64,000 nt of DNA from Temnopleurus reevesii (lineage: Eukaryota; Echinodermata; Echinoidea; Temnopleuroida; Temnopleuridae), in assembly GCA_036244855.1 (NCBI GenBank), contig BQKZ01000436.1, forward strand, positions 100,575 through 164,574, written 5' to 3'. A program made the position numbers and the translations under genes. This document shows, one piece after another, positions 37,379 through 50,022 of the stretch. The number at the start of each line of letters is the position of its first letter. The first letter of the stretch is position 1. The notes beneath the pieces were generated by a model, which was not told the DNA's origin, ran no database searches, and was given only the letters and a program-made list of their open reading frames with translations.

Positions 37379-37606
37379 GGCCGCTGCACTAGGGAAAACT
37401 GCAAGTACCTTCACCCTCCCCCACACCTCAAGACCCAACTGGAGATCAACGGGCGCAACACCCTCGCCACCCAGAAGATGCTGCAGAACCTCCAGAACCA
37501 GCAGCTTCAGCAGGTGGTCGGGATGACCAATCTACACCAGCTCCAGCCCAATCCCAGCTCCACCACGCTCCTGGCTGGTGGACAGGGCCTTCCTGCAGCG
37601 CCAGGG
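37379..37606 (+). CDS. Muscleblind-like exon: CCCH zinc finger 2 and start of linker (76 codons)
   Basis: Muscleblind proteins bind YGCY motifs in pre-mRNA through paired CCCH fingers and regulate alternative splicing. The exon reads GRCTRENCKYLHPPPHLK and continues TQLEINGRN. This is one residue different (T for S) from the human MBNL1 finger-2 segment as I recall it. Zinc ligands Cys3, Cys8 and His12 are present (C-X4-C-X3-H); the finger's first Cys must come from the preceding exon. Residues 32-47 are Gln-rich (QNLQNQQLQQ), and the rest is a flexible linker rich in Pro, Gly and Ser ending LPAAPG. The acceptor is TTTGACCACAG and the donor GG/GTGAGT. It begins and ends in phase 0, so skipping it would keep frame but destroy finger 2. 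The upstream exon with finger 1 is not seen in the window. Confidence 0.95.
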
Positions 37607-40600
37607 GTGAGTCCTTTGTACCATCTTCTAGCGGAGGCTCTGAGACACGTAGAGTTATGATGAGTTGCAAATTGGAAGGAACATTTTGATTGCTTTACCC
37701 TTTCTATGGTGCATCAATTCATTGGTATGGATTGTGTCGCCCAAGCCACCAGGTTGGGCACTGCAGACAATAAAAAGCATGCTCTGGCTACTGTGTGTAC
37801 TCCATGAGATTCCACATAAAATAGCTGTTCCCATAGAGGTGGTAGTTGTGCAAAAATGCAAACAAAACCACCTAAGTGTTAGATATTATTTTGCATTCTG
37901 GTAATTATCAAAAGCATGTTTTTTGCTACATTTAACAACTCCTGCAACAAATTATCCTATGATCAATTGGGAATTATTATTTTTGTGTTCCCATTAAAAA
38001 TGCATTCTTCATTTAAAAAGATGAAAAATGGAGATGTGTTCGTAAATAGCCATTGTGAATTTGCCATTCATCATAACTCTAAACGTACTTTAGCCTCAAA
38101 TATTTTTCCAAAGATAGTGATTAGAATAGAAAATTCAAGTGTTCATGCTTTGCTTGTTGTAGTTGTGCTCTGGATTCTTCCATAGTTTTTTTTGTCCATT
38201 TATCCCACCGCTGCCACCAAAATTATGCAAATTATTATACTTCAATATTCTTGCACATTGAATTAGTCGCAACCCATTAAAAATTTTGAGAATGATAGAA
38301 TAAAATTGAATAACTCACTGTGATTCTCACGGTTACTTCTGAATAGCAAATTAATTTGATGAATGATTGCTGAATTTCAATTCACAATTTTACAAGCAAG
38401 TCTTCGTATTCACATTTCTCTCTGGAATCATATTACTCACAATTCATTTTGATGGAAAGTGTACTTGATTTGAAGCCATTTTACTTTTGGCAAATTAATA
38501 ACACTGAAACTGAATAATTATGTACCATGTTTTATATTGATTTTATCAACTTTTTGGTACAAGATAATTTGCATTAATGCAATCAATAATACCCAGTTAC
38601 TCTTTGGGAGTTTGTTAAACTGGGTGATCCTTCCTTTCCTATATCACCTTTTACTATATGAGGCAATGAATGAAATCTTGAGCTAAATATTTGTTTCTTG
38701 TTGTGACCTTTGCCTTATATATTTTCATGAATAATTCCACAGTGATTATTGCAATAGTTTGATGTGCAATTAGCTTTAACACTATATTGAATATGATGCA
38801 TTTTTGTTTTCGCACTTCTTTATATTAAGCCCTATACTGATGCATTGTTCGTATTATATAAGCATTTTTCCATTGCATTGTTCAAATTGATAGCCTGCAT
38901 GCTGCAACCGCAAGCAGTGCCATGCATAAGGTATCCCTGAGAAGCGCCTCGCTCTTCATGGAATTTGCTGCAAAAAATGTAGAAATGTGCATCTTGGAAG
39001 TCCTGAAAGTGGTTGGAGCACGATCTATATGGGGGTGTTGCAAGAACCTGTTTTGACGCTAAATTCATAGATAACCCATTGGCATGTGTATGAAAATTAG
39101 CATGCATGCCAATGGGATGTTAGCCATCTGACAGTTTCTTGCAATGCTTCCAGAAATACCTTTGCTGTTTATTGCATTCACCAACTAACCATCCATTTTC
39201 CCTTATGGTATAACATCAATAAAATAGCTTTTATGTGATAACAGAATTATGCCCAATGTGCTATCCTATACAAAGGGAAAAACAAAAAATTGTAATTTAT
39301 TCATCAATTCCCATTCAATACAATCATAAGAAATTACACATTGTAATTTTGCTCATAGGCTAATAAATTCCAATCCTTTATTTCACCCCACTATCATGAT
39401 TCAAGCAGCTGACTTAAAACAAGAAAATAAATAAATGCAAAGACAATATACAAAAATCTTTTTTAAAAAGCAAATGAACAAATGAAATTTATCACATTGG
39501 TATCACAATCAGTGGAATATGAATTCTTTTGAAATTATGAATAATAAAACATTTCATTGTGACGGGCTCTGAATTTCATCCATATTTTAGTCTTCGTTAC
39601 TGGAAATTGTTGTACCTGCCACCACCGCCACTGCATTTTAATTGTATTCATTCTTTATCACCACCAACCACCATTTTAAAAAGTTGTTCATGTTCCAGAT
39701 CATGTCACATGAAAATTAAAAAATTTTCGGGGACAATTGTATTAATACATAAGAAGTTTTACATCTCCAAATGGAATATATAGCCTATCACACAAAGTTT
39801 TACTAAATACAATCTAGCATTTTTGCATTACTTCAATGATACGTGGAAAATGTATTTTACCAATGGTGGAATGGGAATTCTGTATTTAAAAAAAATTACA
39901 ATCTAAAATTCTCAACAGTGTTTTATAACTAGGTGAAATTTAGTCAGAGTTGCACCTGTCTGCTCTAGTACCTACATTAAATGTTTAGATTAATTTCTTT
40001 TGAAATAAAACATCCAGACCAAGAATGTTGTTTGAATTGAAGGCAGCCATTTTGATTTGTTTACCCAATTCTCTCATTCACATGCAGTGTCTCTGCACAT
40101 AAATCACATGACTCAACGGACAATGATATATATATCTTTCACCTTTGGTCTTTGATATCCACGACTATTGTTCAAGACAAAGAAAGAAATAAACGCTAGG
40201 ATTTGATCCCTATATCATTCTCACATTTGAACATTTGCATGGGAGATTAGACTTTATTTACCGATCGAGCAGAACATTCTATTTGCCTAACCTTTTAGAA
40301 CTTCTTGAAAGAAAGCTTGCCACTGTATAATTGAGAAGCTATACTCCGAAAATCGTGACGCTGTTTGAACTTCAATCCCCTTGGGCGGATATTGAGTAAC
40401 ATTTATTCTGAACAATATTGCTTACGTGCGGATTGTAATAAACAAACAAAGCCCCAAAGCAATCATTTTGAGTTCTCTATTTCTTTATCTCCCTGAACAA
40501 TTTGTGTGCATCCTCATTTATATTTCTTTCGTTTTCAATTTTTCTTTATTCTTAAAGTTCTGCATTCACTCTAAAAATATTGCGAATGTAGAGAAAATTT

Positions 40601-41699
40601 CTATATTCATCCTGACAAAATATCAGTGATAAACCACCTTTAAAGTGTTCTGAATTTCATGATTAATAAAAATAGAGAATTCTCTAAAAATTATGAAAAT
40701 ACGTGGTTACAAAAATCATACTCTATCTTTAAAATGAGACTTAATGCTTCCCCTTTTATACTATAATTCATTACATTCTGGGAAATCTGCAATGCCTGTA
40801 TTCCAGACAGCTTTACGATAATGTGGCGGGTGAAAAGAACATGAAATATATTGGAACGTTACGAACACCATCCCGAGTATTCCGAGATATATCAAAGGGC
40901 TCCCTCGACCAGTGCAGACAATGCAATTAAAGGACACGGACGAAGGGCCGTTAGTTAATGAAGGAAAATGTCAAGTTGAATACCATTATGGCAGCAAGCT
41001 CAATTTACCTTTTTGAAGGTCTGATGTTCAGGGAGATTAAGAGTGATGAATGCGAGATGGGAAGCAATGTTTTATTTTTAGGATAGTGAAGGTTCCCAAG
41101 ACCATAAGAATTTGTTTAAATACATATTTTTTCTTGTAATGTATTAGGATTATAAATTGTCTTGTCTCTATCCGGAAGCAAAAACCAAAAGCGAAACCAG
41201 GACAAGAAAGAAACGATTTTGATTCTTTGTCTAAATCGTCTAAATTAACAAATGAAATGATATTCTGAATAAGGCTCAATATTTTAAACAATGTTAATTT
41301 CCTACATCATGTACAGAAAAAATGCTTAGTCATATTTCTTTCAGGAATTATGAATTGTAGCCAGATGAAATTAAGCTTTGGGGCATTCAATTTTTACAAT
41401 TTCCAGACTATTGAAGCCATTTTAAAAGGATTGAGATAAAAAAAAATCGTGCATCTATGATTTGAATTACATTTCTAAGCTACCTCTGATAAAAAAAAAA
41501 ATTGTCCATATTCTGTCTGCGGCTTTCTGCCAAGGTCATTATAAATCCCATTTCATTTACAGTCCTATTCAACGCAACCTTGTACATGACAAGGCAGACA
41601 CCAATTTACAAAGAGTGCAGGAATATATCAATCATATTTTAAAGGTACTTCTCTACTTTTCTGATGACAATTGGTTGTCTTCAGAGTTAGGGGGTGTTG

Positions 41700-41848
41700 C
41701 TCAAAATCAACTGCAAATCAACTGCAACTTTGCAAATTGTAACGCGCATTTTCATTCGCGCACAATATGTGCGTTTAACAAGATGCGCATGAAACAATGA
41801 TTTTGATTGGCGCGTTCCGATCAACTGCAACTTTTGAGCAACACCCCC
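41700..41848. mobile_element. MITE GGGGGTGTTGCTCAAAA with TTA target duplication (complete copy)
   Basis: A 149-base element flanked by TTA on both sides (41697-41699, 41849-41851). The first 17 bases, GGGGGTGTTGCTCAAAA, are perfectly inverted at the right end. Subterminal CAACTGCAA motifs occur twice at the left and once at the right. The interior is unusually rich in GCGC (AACGCGCATT, TTCGCGCAC, TTGGCGCGTT). No ORF. The TTA duplication suggests a Harbinger-type MITE. A truncated copy lies at 16852. Confidence 0.85.
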
Positions 41849-42678
41849 TTAATGTGATTTCTAGATTATCACGCACATCTGATGATAATTGGTTGTATTC
41901 AGAATTAGGAAGATATTTTTACTTCAGGAAGTTCCAATTGAAATTTCGATTTTTATATGATTAATCACAGAAATGGTGTACAATTTTAAAAGAGTGATAG
42001 ATCATACCCATGACATTTTGCATTAACATTAAAACTTATCTCCCTTATAATATCATTCACATAAAACAAGATCACAAATTGTCAGTTTCTAGTTAATTGC
42101 AAATGTTAGGTGGCTTTTTGCATGATCTGAACTAATTCATACACATCTAATGTAATATGCAATTTGGAGATACAGGGTATCTTATGAGAATCATGCAAAC
42201 ATTTCCCCATTCAATTTTTCAATGTTGAATCGTATTATGTATCAGAAACTATTGGTTATTTTGTGTCACTCTCATGAAGATAAAATATCAAGACCCAAAC
42301 TAAAGGTATGGCAATTAGAATAATTATCCAAACGTATTACCCATCCAGGGAGCGGAATATTTGTTCTAGGATACAAATTCCTTTTGGATTAACTAGCATA
42401 TAGGTCATTGTTTGAAAATGGTTATAGGAGTGAGTATTGAATTATATTTTTTATGAAATTTAATTTTGAAATGGAATGTAGAAATGAAAATCGGTATTAA
42501 AAAAAACAGGATAAAAATAACTAAAAGGATTAAGAAAAATTACAAGGAAGGAAACTACAACAAATGGACATGACCTTATGGACTATAAACAATGTGGAAT
42601 TTGTCAGATAGGAAATTGAGAAAGACAGTGAAATGGAAACCAAACTATAGGGTATGATAGAGAAAAGAATGAATATAT

Positions 42679-42760
42679 TAACCCTTTAACTACTGAATTA
42701 TGTAATTACGATAGATTCTGTGTACAGACAACCAAGTTCCAGTATACAACGGGTTAATGC
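42679..42760. mobile_element. Possible tiny inverted element (ATTAACCC...GGGTTAAT)
   Basis: About 80 bases start ATTAACCCTTTAACTACTGAA and end CAGTATACAACGGGTTAAT, giving imperfect inverted ends of 10-15 bases. A similar TTAACCC word occurs near 35985 and 12555, so it may be a dispersed motif rather than one element. Confidence 0.35.
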
Positions 42761-44160
42761 ATTTGAGTGGGAACCACACTAGGGTTTTACCACATTCTCA
42801 AAACAATTCTATATTTCTTTGTTATTCAGGAATGTAAACAGACAACCATTTTTCCCTAGCAAATATTTCATCAATCATACCCTTACATCAACATATATCA
42901 GCATTGACAAACTTGAAACAAAAACACACAATCAAAACATTCTCCAAATTTCAATCATAAATCACGAGTCGCATACAGCGCCCAACCCATCTATAAAAAT
43001 GGAATTCCCTGGGCATGATGAATGGAAAAATAGCTGATATAAAATAGCTCCAACCTAACTTTTATGACTTCTGTATAATTATACATACAGACACGTATCA
43101 TCTGTCTACATGCATATATTTTTTTCTAGATTTCTTGCCTTTTCTTTGTGTGGTATAAAATATCAATTCTTAAAGGTACAAATTCCCTCACCTGCAATAA
43201 ATGGTGTACAAAAGTCACAAAGATTTTCAGGAAATGTTTTTTTTTCTGTTTTATACTCTTTGCGAAAGTCTTTTGGGAACCCTTTTACAAGTTTAGAAAT
43301 GAGCCTTTTCACTACTTTTCGTCCCATTTACTAAGTTGCTGTAATTGTTATTATCCAACTGAAAATTAAACTGGTGCCACAGGATTGATGTTTCAAGTCT
43401 AAATATATAGTTATACGCAGATTAGAATAGATGAATTCATGTTAAAGCTTTTCATATACAAATGTTCTAATTACACTTTGCTATTGTTATTTTCAAATGC
43501 CTTTATTCTCTCTCTCCCAAATGCTTCAACCGCAATATTGCTTTAAATCATGTCAGTAGTAAAAAGCATAAATTATTACGTATATGCTGTTAAAAAAAGA
43601 GTATGGTATGGCTACTGAAATAAAATAAATGTTCACCTCATGTAAACAAATTGAATATGGATCTTTTTGTACAACATGTTGGAAATACCATACTTGAAGC
43701 ACCAATATTTTTTTTCAAGTAGATGTTTTCAGCTTATAAAAAACTATGCCTAGGCCATTGGAATAAATCCAACCTGTGCATTTTACATTTTTTTGATCAA
43801 GTTTTCTTGAATACTGAAAGAACTTTTGGCCTGTTTATAGTATAAAACAGAACATGAAATTGAAATTAGAAAAATCACAAGTTTGTTACATGAGATTCCA
43901 GGAAAGGAATTGCTAATGAAATAAATCCATATACCTGTAAATCAAATATTTTACATGCTGTGAATTTGTACTTCTTGTGCCAACTTTGTCAAAATAAATA
44001 CCAATACTTTTTTCATAGCTTTTGTCAGTATGGTATGCAAAATGAAACAAATCCGAAATGAAAAAAAAAAATCACCTGTGTATATTATATATATATGAAT
44101 ATATCGTTGTATTGAATGCTGCCCCCTTTGTTGTTCCTCTTCCCACTTGCCTCTCTCCAG

Positions 44161-44340
44161 AGTAATCAGATTGTGATTCCCACATCTTCTCCGTACGCGG
44201 GGAAGGACGCCACCAACGCTGGCTCGGCTACATCCTCCCTTTACCACCAGCATGCGCCCTCTGCTGCCGCCGCAGCTCAAATGTACAACGGCCTGCAAAT
44301 TATGCCGCAATCGGCCTACACGCTACCTGCCACTGGGCAG
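44161..44340 (+). CDS. Muscleblind-like exon: linker segment (60 codons)
   Basis: The acceptor CTTGCCTCTCTCCAG has an excellent pyrimidine tract and the donor is CAG/GTAAGA. The exon starts and ends in phase 0. The peptide begins SNQIVIPTSSPYAGKD and ends QSAYTLPATGQ, with a central HAPSAAAAAQMYNG. Low complexity, Ala/Ser/Pro/Gln/Tyr-rich, with no zinc finger. It belongs to the variable linker between the two finger pairs, which in vertebrate MBNL proteins is Ala/Pro-rich and needed for full splicing activity. Assignment to the gene rests on phase, splice sites, strand, order and composition, not on strong residue conservation. Being a whole number of codons, it could be an in-frame cassette exon; that is not shown. 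Confidence 0.85.
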
Positions 44341-46654
44341 GTAAGATATCCCAAGCGGCACAAATCAAAAATGAAAAAAATGAGTGTGGGTGTCTGTGTA
44401 TGTATTAGATAGTGGGACGTGTGGGGAAATTTTTTGCCATTGTACTCAAAACCAATGCAGGCTATCCCGCCATTTATTGCATTCACTCCATCGAGACTGA
44501 CACCAGAAGTATAAAACGATTTGCAATATACAATTAAAGATTGAAAATCAAGAAATATCCAGTAAATTTTGTATGTTGCTTCAAAATGTCAAATGACTTG
44601 GTAAAAATTTGTACTGATTTTTGCCATGATTGTATTGCATATTTTAACTCGGTCTGTGAATCAATTTTGTCGGTCTTGGTGGTGTGAATGTATTGTTCCA
44701 GTGCATGCTTGTGTAGCTTCATTATCAAAATAGACCATGAGCATCACTACCAAAAGCAGAGGTTGTAAACTTGCAATCACATATTGCATGGGCTGTGTAA
44801 CCCCCACACTTGAAAAATATACATATTGTTAAAAATGCATTTTCTTTTAAATTAAGCTCATTTTTAGCTGGAATCAATTCCATGAATTTTGGGATTAAGA
44901 ACGAATGATAATAAGCTTACTGATTACTAAAATGCAAGCATGCACACTGGTTTGATTAAAACGAGATATTTGCATTGGTTTAGTATACGCTGGTGGAGGA
45001 GTTATGTATTGCAAATTGTCCAAGTACCTTATACCACAAACTTTAAATTGGGAACATTAAAGGACACATTTCAATGAAATAAGAGAAATTCATCTTGAGG
45101 ATAAAATGTGTACACAGCGCTTTGAAAATAAATTTTTGAATGTGCACAAAATCGAAAATCATCAAATATTTCTATGAATAGAGTGTTTCTCAGAATGCAA
45201 AGGTGTAAAGTCCTAGACAAGTTGCAATTTCTGGTGTTAAAAATAAATTTTGTTTCTGTTGTGTTATGTGATAAAGTTTGTATGACTGCCTTTTTCTTTA
45301 TCATATTTCTGTCAATCAGTTTTTATCAGTTATTTTTGTTCAATTTATATTTGCAACTAACCATTCTGCATTTTCTTTTATCTGCTCTGCTTCCATTTAA
45401 CATAATATGTTTGAGCATACATCTGCTTCGCGTGCATTGTGTGTGCCTGTCTGCATCAATCTATTTTTACTAAACAAAATTTGTTTTGTCATAATATGCA
45501 TTCCACTGATGTTTGCGCGTTTTTCGTGTAATTGTTTGTACTGTTGCAGCTTCACTAAATGCTTCATGTGTATTAAACTTTGTGATCTATTTGTTCATGC
45601 TCTGAAAGACAAAGTAAACAGTTTTTTAATAGTTTTAATATAGAGGCATAGAGATGTCACTGGGTTCTAACTATATTATATTAACTATCTTATAATTTTC
45701 CTTTTTAATTTAGCTTTTTGTGGACATTCACCAATTAATCCTTATTCCTATAATCTGCATAAGAATTTTAGTGATACATGCAGAATGATTAAGAATAAGT
45801 TTATATTTGCATGCAAATATCACTAATTTCATCTGATCAATCTTCACATTTCCATCAACTCGTCAAACCAAATTTGATTAATTCAAAAGGCCTATGCAAT
45901 GGAGGAAGTAGAGGAGATTTTACTGTCTAAACAAATTTTGAAAAGAAAAAACATTTTACATGGATCCTCAAAAAATGAGTACTGACAAGAAGCCAAAGCA
46001 AATTTTGCAAGAACAATTTAAAAGCTTTATTTGTAGATATTTGGCAAAGAAAATTAAACAGCATTGCTTTAATTGGAAAAACAAATTTGCTAGAATTTGA
46101 AATGCTTTTAAAGTATTTGTCATGGTGTGCACAAACCTTGCTTTGTAATCTAATTGTTTCTAATATGCCCTTTTTATGCTGATAATATATACATGTATAT
46201 ATATATATATTGTTTTAATTTGCACTCTCATACATTTATTCTATCACTAAATTGCCTTTGTCTTTACTTCTTTCAATTTCATTAATTTGATTGGAATATA
46301 TGTTGAATAATTTAGGCAGCACCAACACCACTTTAAAATCAATTAATTGTTGATATTTTAATCTTATGATGTCAAAAATTCATATATTTGTTGATTTAAC
46401 AAAGTGCCAGAATAGCTTAGATTTCTGTTTGTTTGTGAGCAGCTTTCTGGGAATCACAGAAAAGCCGTACCCCCCTTAAATGAAAGAGAAAGGATAACAA
46501 AACAGAGGTCTTAAAATATTGGCTGTAATGTTTACTTGAAATATTCACAAACTACGCTCATGTGGATTCATAGAATTATATCAGGGTTCTTATTCTACCT
46601 GGAAAAACTGGAAACCTGACAGGGAAGATTCAGGGAATTTCAGATGAATCGCTA

Positions 46655-47180
46655 AAATCAGGGAATTTTGTTCTCCTAAAATAATGGCAACCCTGTGGCA
46701 ATGGAGGGTGCATTAAAATTTGAAATGAGTGAATACAGTAGACACAGATATACTGGAATTTTAAAAATCCATCTGGGAAAATAAGGTAATTTTTTCTCCA
46801 TGAATAATGGTAACCCTGTGTTAATGGAAGTTGCATTAAAATTTGAAATGAGTGAATACAGTTGACACAGTTATACTGGAATTTTTAAAATCCATCAGGG
46901 AAAATCAGGGAATTTTTTCTCCATGAATAGTGGGAATCCGTGGTAATTGAGGGTGTACAAAATAGGTTTAGATATGTAAATTAGGTTGACACAGTTATCC
47001 TGGACTTTTGAACGTTTATCAGGGAAAAATCAAGGAATTTGTTATCTTTAATAAGTTTTAACAAAGCGGGAATTGGGTTGGAATGAATGAATTAGGTTGA
47101 CATAGTTATCTTGGAATTTAAAAAAACTCATAATGGAAATATCAGAGAATTTTGTTTTATTTGAAAAGTTGGAACCCTAC
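46655..47180. repeat. Tandem array, 4-5 units of about 112-125 bp
   Basis: Units begin AAATCAGGGAATTTT (46655, then variants at 46778, 46902, 47027 and 47138). They carry AATGGxAACCCTGTG, GAATxAGxTTGACACAGTTAT and CTGGAATTTTxAAAATCCAT. Neighbouring units 1-3 are most alike and the later ones more diverged. Earlier fragments (ACTGGAAACCTGACAGGGAA) occur from about 46600. Confidence 0.85.
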
Positions 47181-49859
47181 CTATTTGCATGATATAGATT
47201 TAATTCCATTCATTGGATGTTGACGTGATAAAAATGCTTGCAGGTTAAACTAGTTGTTATAAATAATTAAGACTTGTACGGACAGTCAAAACACACCCCA
47301 CATATCCTCATCAATATGATGTACTCAATAGAACTTTGCATGATTAAACAATAAGCGATAATTTTCCCATTTTCAATCAATCTCCTGTAATTTGATCAGC
47401 AATTTTGAGCGTCAAAGTAGTGTCCAGTTAACAATATTTAGGAAGGCGCAGTAAAACATAAAGCCTAACCCAATTGCTTTCAACTCCCCCAGGCATTATT
47501 TTCTCCATTTCTCCCACTCAAGGAAACCAGACATAAATTTTTCTTTTACCCCATTTTCACCATTTTTCTTTTTCTTTGCCAGTAAAGTCTACTCAAGACA
47601 TTTGTTCTTTTTTTTTTCCTCCGTCCATGAAGATGTCCGGAGGCGTTGAGACTAAATTTTTGCAGCAGTTCCTGAAATCGAGTTAGTCGTGGCAAGATGT
47701 CTGACTGTACTGTATAATGAGAACTTATTCGATATGACGTGGGCAGCTCAGGAAGCTCTCATTACAATATATGCATTCATAGCGCCAAAGCAAATTTTCA
47801 TGACACGGAAACGAATAGCGTGGGACTGGTTGGTATTTCCTTAGTGGTATTATTACATGTAAATGTCACTCCATCCGCACTGTCCATCTTTTGAATAAAT
47901 GATAAATGGAAGAAGGGGGCGCTGTATATTTCATCGATTAAAGGGTTTAGTTTAGAATTCTAAGAAATGAACATGATGAGTGCAATTAAATCCACTGTCA
48001 GTCATTTTGAATGAAATTGGGAACATTACAGTGTTGTCTTTCATTTATAAATGTCATTTTGAAAGACAGCTTTTCATAAGGAAGGAGACAATGATTTGAT
48101 TTGATACATTTATTTAAACACGGTTAAAAACCCAGTTCAGCACATGCTGTTTTTCAATGGGGCCGTGCAATAAATTCATAAAGCTTCATCCGTGTATTTC
48201 AATTATTCCAAAAGGTGGCTAGTTGAAATATCTAGATGCTGAGGATCTTTTAAAGTGAAAATAATAATTAATGTTCAGATAATAAGAATTATAAGAGGTA
48301 TCTTCATGTGGATAACAAATTAATCTCACCTTTTGCAAATGCCATACCTTGTTGCCTATAATACTGTAAAACAGTATTGTTTCTTTTATAAACCGTCCAT
48401 GATAATTATATAATTCATATATTTCTGAAGCTGTTTTTTTCTTCATTATTTACGATACTTTGGTATTGATTGAGGTTATAATATTTTATATTTTGACCCA
48501 AGTTTGTTCTCATTCTGCACAACAAAATTAACCTAAATTTAACACCACAAAACTTTAACTGGCAATATCATTCTTATCAGGGTTAAAACACCATCTTTTA
48601 TGCAGACATTGTAAAGAAAAATACATTGACTCGAGAAAGACATTTTTAGTATAGAATTGATATAATATTAAAAAATAGTTAAGAGTCCCTATTTAAATTG
48701 AATAGGTCTATTATGCAAGCCCTATCCCTCAATCCTCCTCCTATTTAGACCATGAAAGTAAATTTAAAGGAAATATCTTTCTAAATTTCAACAATTCATG
48801 CAGGCCTCTTCTCATGCCCCCTGTATGACACCATTCGTTCATTAAATTTTAATCACCTATTCAGTGTCATGTGCCAATCTTAGCTCACTCTAATCCAGAA
48901 TTTATGACGGTGATCACTGCTAAATAAAAACCCGTGCCCCTTCAACCTTTATTATTTATGCAGCGCCTATCTCTGCATACATTTTCCGGATGCAGATCGT
49001 CGTTTACTTCCTCCGCGATGCGCTTCCTCGGTAACCTAGCATCTCGTTTAAATATTCAACGTTTTACACTTTAACATCCATTCGTTGTAGGCTACTGTCT
49101 CGGGTCTCTAAAGCATGCTGAAGATGTACTCACTGTACTTGCATTGTTTTAGAAATTAATGATTTACAAATGATTCATTAATTATTGAATATTTCTCGAA
49201 AATGCCCACAGACCTGAAAACGCCAGGCAGCTGCGTTGTTCAATTTTGCTTTTGTAACATAAATGTCCTGTTCAAGCATCTATTCATGTTGATGATAATG
49301 ATGATAATGTACTTTCATAGAGCATCTTGTCATCTACCAGCGATTTGAACTCCAGGTGGCTTTGATAAATAGCTATGTGTAGCCATAAATTCATAATGAT
49401 TGTAAAATGTTCAGAATTCTGACTCATTTTTCTCTGAATAGAAGATAGTTTCCTGTTAAAGCATTACTGTTGTGTCAAAAAAAAATTGAGCTGGTGGGCA
49501 TTTTGAATAAAGCATTTGCGATTTGCAGATTATGAATTACATTGAAAGTACAGGCAGTCAACTTTTGTGAGCTTTTCACTCTGGCGAATAAATGCTTACT
49601 CCTTGCAAAATTATTGAATGGGAAATGATAAAAGAAAATATGTGGTTTGCCTATAGATTATATCAAGATCTTATTGCTTAGAAAAGAATTTAAAATCATA
49701 ACAAAGCAAAATTACCAATGTTTTTTTCTTAATTAATTTTAAAAATATTAATCTGAAAACAGTTTAATCTATAGCAAACATTAATTGAATGATTTTATAA
49801 ATGGGAACTGCCACAAGATGAAAAACAAGTTAAAAACAAGTCCTAAAAGAAATTGCGAG

Positions 49860-50022
49860 AAGCAAAGCTTATCTTTAACATTTCAACATGAGAGACATTC
49901 GAAAACAATATCACCCAGAACATTGGAACATTAGAAGAAATCTTAAAAAGCAAAGCTTATCTTTAAAATTTCAACATGAGAGACATTCGAAAACAATATC
50001 ACCCAGAACATTGGAACATTAG
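49860..50022. repeat. Near-perfect tandem duplication (75-bp copies, period 88)
   Basis: AAGCAAAGCTTATCTTTAA through CATTGGAACATTAG occurs at 49860-49934 and 49948-50022 with one mismatch. The 13-base spacer is unrelated. The near identity indicates a very recent event or an assembly error. Confidence 0.95.

Larger units (their letters stand above)
37607..44160 (+). other. Muscleblind intron (6.6 kb)
   Basis: Bounded by GTGAGT and CTCTCTCCAG. It holds a MITE at 41700-41848 and a possible small inverted element near 42679-42760; otherwise it is AT-rich DNA with no exon I can support. The pyrimidine tract before the 44161 exon contains several YGCY motifs (TGCT, TGCC twice), the class of site that muscleblind itself binds. 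Confidence 0.8.

Noticed and set aside
37446..37670. Antisense frame over the 37379 exon
   Set aside because: The + strand reading encodes the conserved zinc finger with exact splice sites; the antisense frame is a shadow.
20973..38220. ATCCCACCGCTGCCACCA shared by about 20973-20990 and 38201-38218
   Set aside because: An 18-base match with no extension on either side; too little to call a repeat family.
41462..41800. 112-codon frame starting MNYISKLP
   Set aside because: Its last third lies inside the MITE at 41700-41848 and it shows no family features; a chance frame.
43951..44310. 119-codon antisense frame over the 44161 exon
   Set aside because: Shadow of the GC-richer muscleblind exon on the opposite strand.
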